The translations under genes and the position numbers were made by a program. The notes beneath the pieces are model-generated. The model was not told the origin of the DNA. It was given only the letters and a program-made list of their open reading frames with translations, and ran no database searches. Below are positions 5,273 through 6,744 of a stretch of DNA of 6,744 nt, piece by piece; position 1 is the first letter of the stretch, and each line of letters opens with the position of its first letter. Origin of the DNA: Acidobacteriota bacterium (lineage in GTDB: Bacteria; Acidobacteriota; Holophagae; Thermotomaculales; Thermotomaculaceae); assembly GCA_015487755.1 (NCBI GenBank), contig WFPG01000113.1:1-6744 (forward strand). The letters are read 5' to 3'.

Positions 5273-6744
5273 TTTTTATTCCCAACTCGTCTGCAAGTTG
5301 ATGAAGCCTTTGCCTTGAAATCCCCAACTCTTTTGACGCTTTTGTATAATTTCCGTTGCACCTTGCAAGTGCTTCTTTTATAAATTTTCTTCTAAACTCC
5401 TGTTCCGCTTCTTTCAACTTCCCTTTTTTTACAAAATCAACAGGCCTGACATATTCAGGCAAATGCTCCGCATCTATAATCGGATTATCCCCTGAAAGAA
5501 TTAAAGCACCTGTAATTATATTCTGCAACTCCCTGACATTTCCTTTATATTGGTATTTTTTCAAAATCTCCAGCACATTGCTTGCAAAAGACTTTTTATT
5601 TCCCATTTCATTTGTTTTTAGAAAGTATGTTGCAAGAAGAGGTATATCTTCCCTTCTTTCCTTTAATGACGGTGTCTTTATATTGTAGGCATTTATTCTG
5701 AAAAAAAGGTCTTCCCTGAATTTTCCCTCTTTAACAAGTTTTTTTAAATCCCTGTTGGTTGCAAAGACAAATCTTGCGTTTACCTTTTTTACCTTTGTGC
5801 TCCCGAGAGGGGTAAACTCCCTTTCCTGCAAAACCCTTAAAAGTTTTGCCTGTAAAAGAGGAGACATTTCCCCTATCTCGTCAAGAAAGATAGTCCCTTC
5901 TCCCGCAACTTCAAGCAAGCCTTTCTTTGAAGTTTGAGCACCGCTAAAAGCACCTTTCTCATATCCGAAAAGTTCGCTTTCAAGCAAGTTGTGTGGTATT
6001 GCCGCACAGTTTATTGGCACAAACCTGTTTCTCTTTCTCCTTGAACAGTAATGGAGAGCCCTTGCTACAAGTTCCTTACCTGTCCCGCTTTCACCTGTAA
6101 TCAACACAGGAACATTAAAATCGGCAACCTTTAAAATACTTTTCTTTAAGTTCTGTATTGCCTCGCTTTTGCCGATTATTTCATTTAAAAACTCGCATTG
6201 GTAATTTGACAAAAATGTTTCCTTTTCAGTATAGACAAATTTGACATGGGAAGATATCAATTCAAGAAGAAACTTTAAAAGAGGAAAGAATTCCCCGTCA
6301 ACCTCGGTATCGGAAACAAGGCAGACCTGCTTTTTCGCATCGGTAAGGACAAAATGCCATTTGTCAGCCAACTCTTCATTGTAGGGCATAATATCAAGGG
6401 TATTTAAACTCATCCAGCGGGCAAATTCCTCTAAAATCTTTCTTAAAGTAAAAATCTCCCCTTTTACCGAGTGTTCAAGTACCTGGTTAAATAAATCAAA
6501 AAGGCCCGGGTCAAATTTTGTTTTCTTTTTTCTAATTATCGCTTCTCTATAGATTGAAGCAAACTCTCCGTTAAAGTGCCTTACTATGTTGTAATCCCTT
6601 TCAATTACCTCATCTTCCAAAACAAGGACAAGCCTTGAATATCTTTTTATCAATTCTGATTTAATAAGAAAAACAGTATGCCTTAAAGGACAGTTTTCAA
6701 CCTCTCTGTAAAAATCATATACCTTTGCAAGGGGGGTTTTAAAA
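5265..6744 (-). CDS. sigma-54-dependent transcriptional activator with C-terminal Fis-type helix-turn-helix (5' end outside window)
   Basis: A bacterial enhancer-binding protein that uses ATP hydrolysis to open sigma-54 promoters. The frame stays open to the right edge, 30 codons above the TTG at 6653, so that TTG is probably internal and the gene is truncated at its 5' end. Residues are numbered here from 6653. The AAA+ domain (about 158-400) has Walker A GESGTGKE (187-194), a GAFTGA-loop variant GAFSGA (234-239), Walker B TIFLDE (254-259), FREDLFFRIN (312-321) with the arginine finger, and GNVREL (371-376). The last 45 or so residues form a Fis-like HTH (GNYTKASKELGISRQRLHQL). About 155 visible N-terminal residues precede it. 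They are mixed alpha/beta and perhaps GAF-like, but I cannot assign them. The gene overlaps dppB by 8 bp, so it may control its own transporter operon. No sigma-54 promoter (GG-N10-GC type) can be located because the operon start is off-window. Confidence 0.94.
   Translation of the reverse strand, partial: FKTPLAKVYDFYREVENCPLRHTVFLIKSELIKRYSRLVLVLEDEVIERDYNIVRHFNGEFASIYREAIIRKKKTKFDPGLFDLFNQVLEHSVKGEIFTLRKILEEFARWMSLNTLDIMPYNEELADKWHFVLTDAKKQVCLVSDTEVDGEFFPLLKFLLELISSHVKFVYTEKETFLSNYQCEFLNEIIGKSEAIQNLKKSILKVADFNVPVLITGESGTGKELVARALHYCSRRKRNRFVPINCAAIPHNLLESELFGYEKGAFSGAQTSKKGLLEVAGEGTIFLDEIGEMSPLLQAKLLRVLQEREFTPLGSTKVKKVNARFVFATNRDLKKLVKEGKFREDLFFRINAYNIKTPSLKERREDIPLLATYFLKTNEMGNKKSFASNVLEILKKYQYKGNVRELQNIITGALILSGDNPIIDAEHLPEYVRPVDFVKKGKLKEAEQEFRRKFIKEALARCNGNYTKASKELGISRQRLHQLADELGIKND

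Noticed and set aside
6609..6632. LVLVLEDE near the regulator N-terminus resembling the start of a receiver domain
   Set aside because: Receiver domains need a phospho-acceptor Asp about 45 residues later and a conserved Lys near residue 100. The following sequence shows no such pattern, so the kinase cannot be assumed to phosphorylate this protein here.

Overview
The window is a compact, A/T-rich, almost fully coding stretch of bacterial chromosome with eight genes in two convergent blocks. Genes for dTDP-rhamnose and GDP-mannose synthesis, plus a sigma-54 activator, point to a bacterium with a glycan-rich envelope, probably Gram-negative-like. Lys/Glu-rich proteins and frequent AGG/AGA arginine codons fit a low-GC, possibly thermophilic lineage, but I cannot name a phylum. 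There are no RNA genes, mobile elements, CRISPR arrays or long repeats, and no non-coding gap exceeds about 25 bases.

Plus-strand block (1-2574): the 3' end of rfbB (dTDP-glucose 4,6-dehydratase), then complete rfbD (dTDP-4-dehydrorhamnose reductase) and manC/algA (bifunctional mannose-1-phosphate guanylyltransferase / mannose-6-phosphate isomerase). The genes overlap (31 bp and a 4-bp ATGA), so this is one operon for activated sugars that feed O-antigen, capsule or another surface polysaccharide. The other rhamnose genes (rfbA, rfbC) are not here and would be expected upstream.

Minus-strand block (6744 down to 2576): a sigma-54-dependent activator whose N-terminus runs off the window, two DppB/DppC-type ABC permease subunits, a short membrane-anchored histidine kinase without a recognisable sensor domain, and a 63-residue eight-cysteine zinc-finger protein. 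Junctions are overlaps or gaps of 1-25 bp, so the five genes are probably cotranscribed and translationally coupled. No solute-binding protein, transporter ATPase or receiver-domain response regulator is visible. The block therefore mixes half of a peptide-type importer with two signalling proteins and a small Zn protein, and this is the most interesting feature of the window.

The blocks meet tail to tail with a single base between stop codons (2575), leaving no room for a dedicated intergenic terminator. The promoters of both blocks must lie mostly outside the window.
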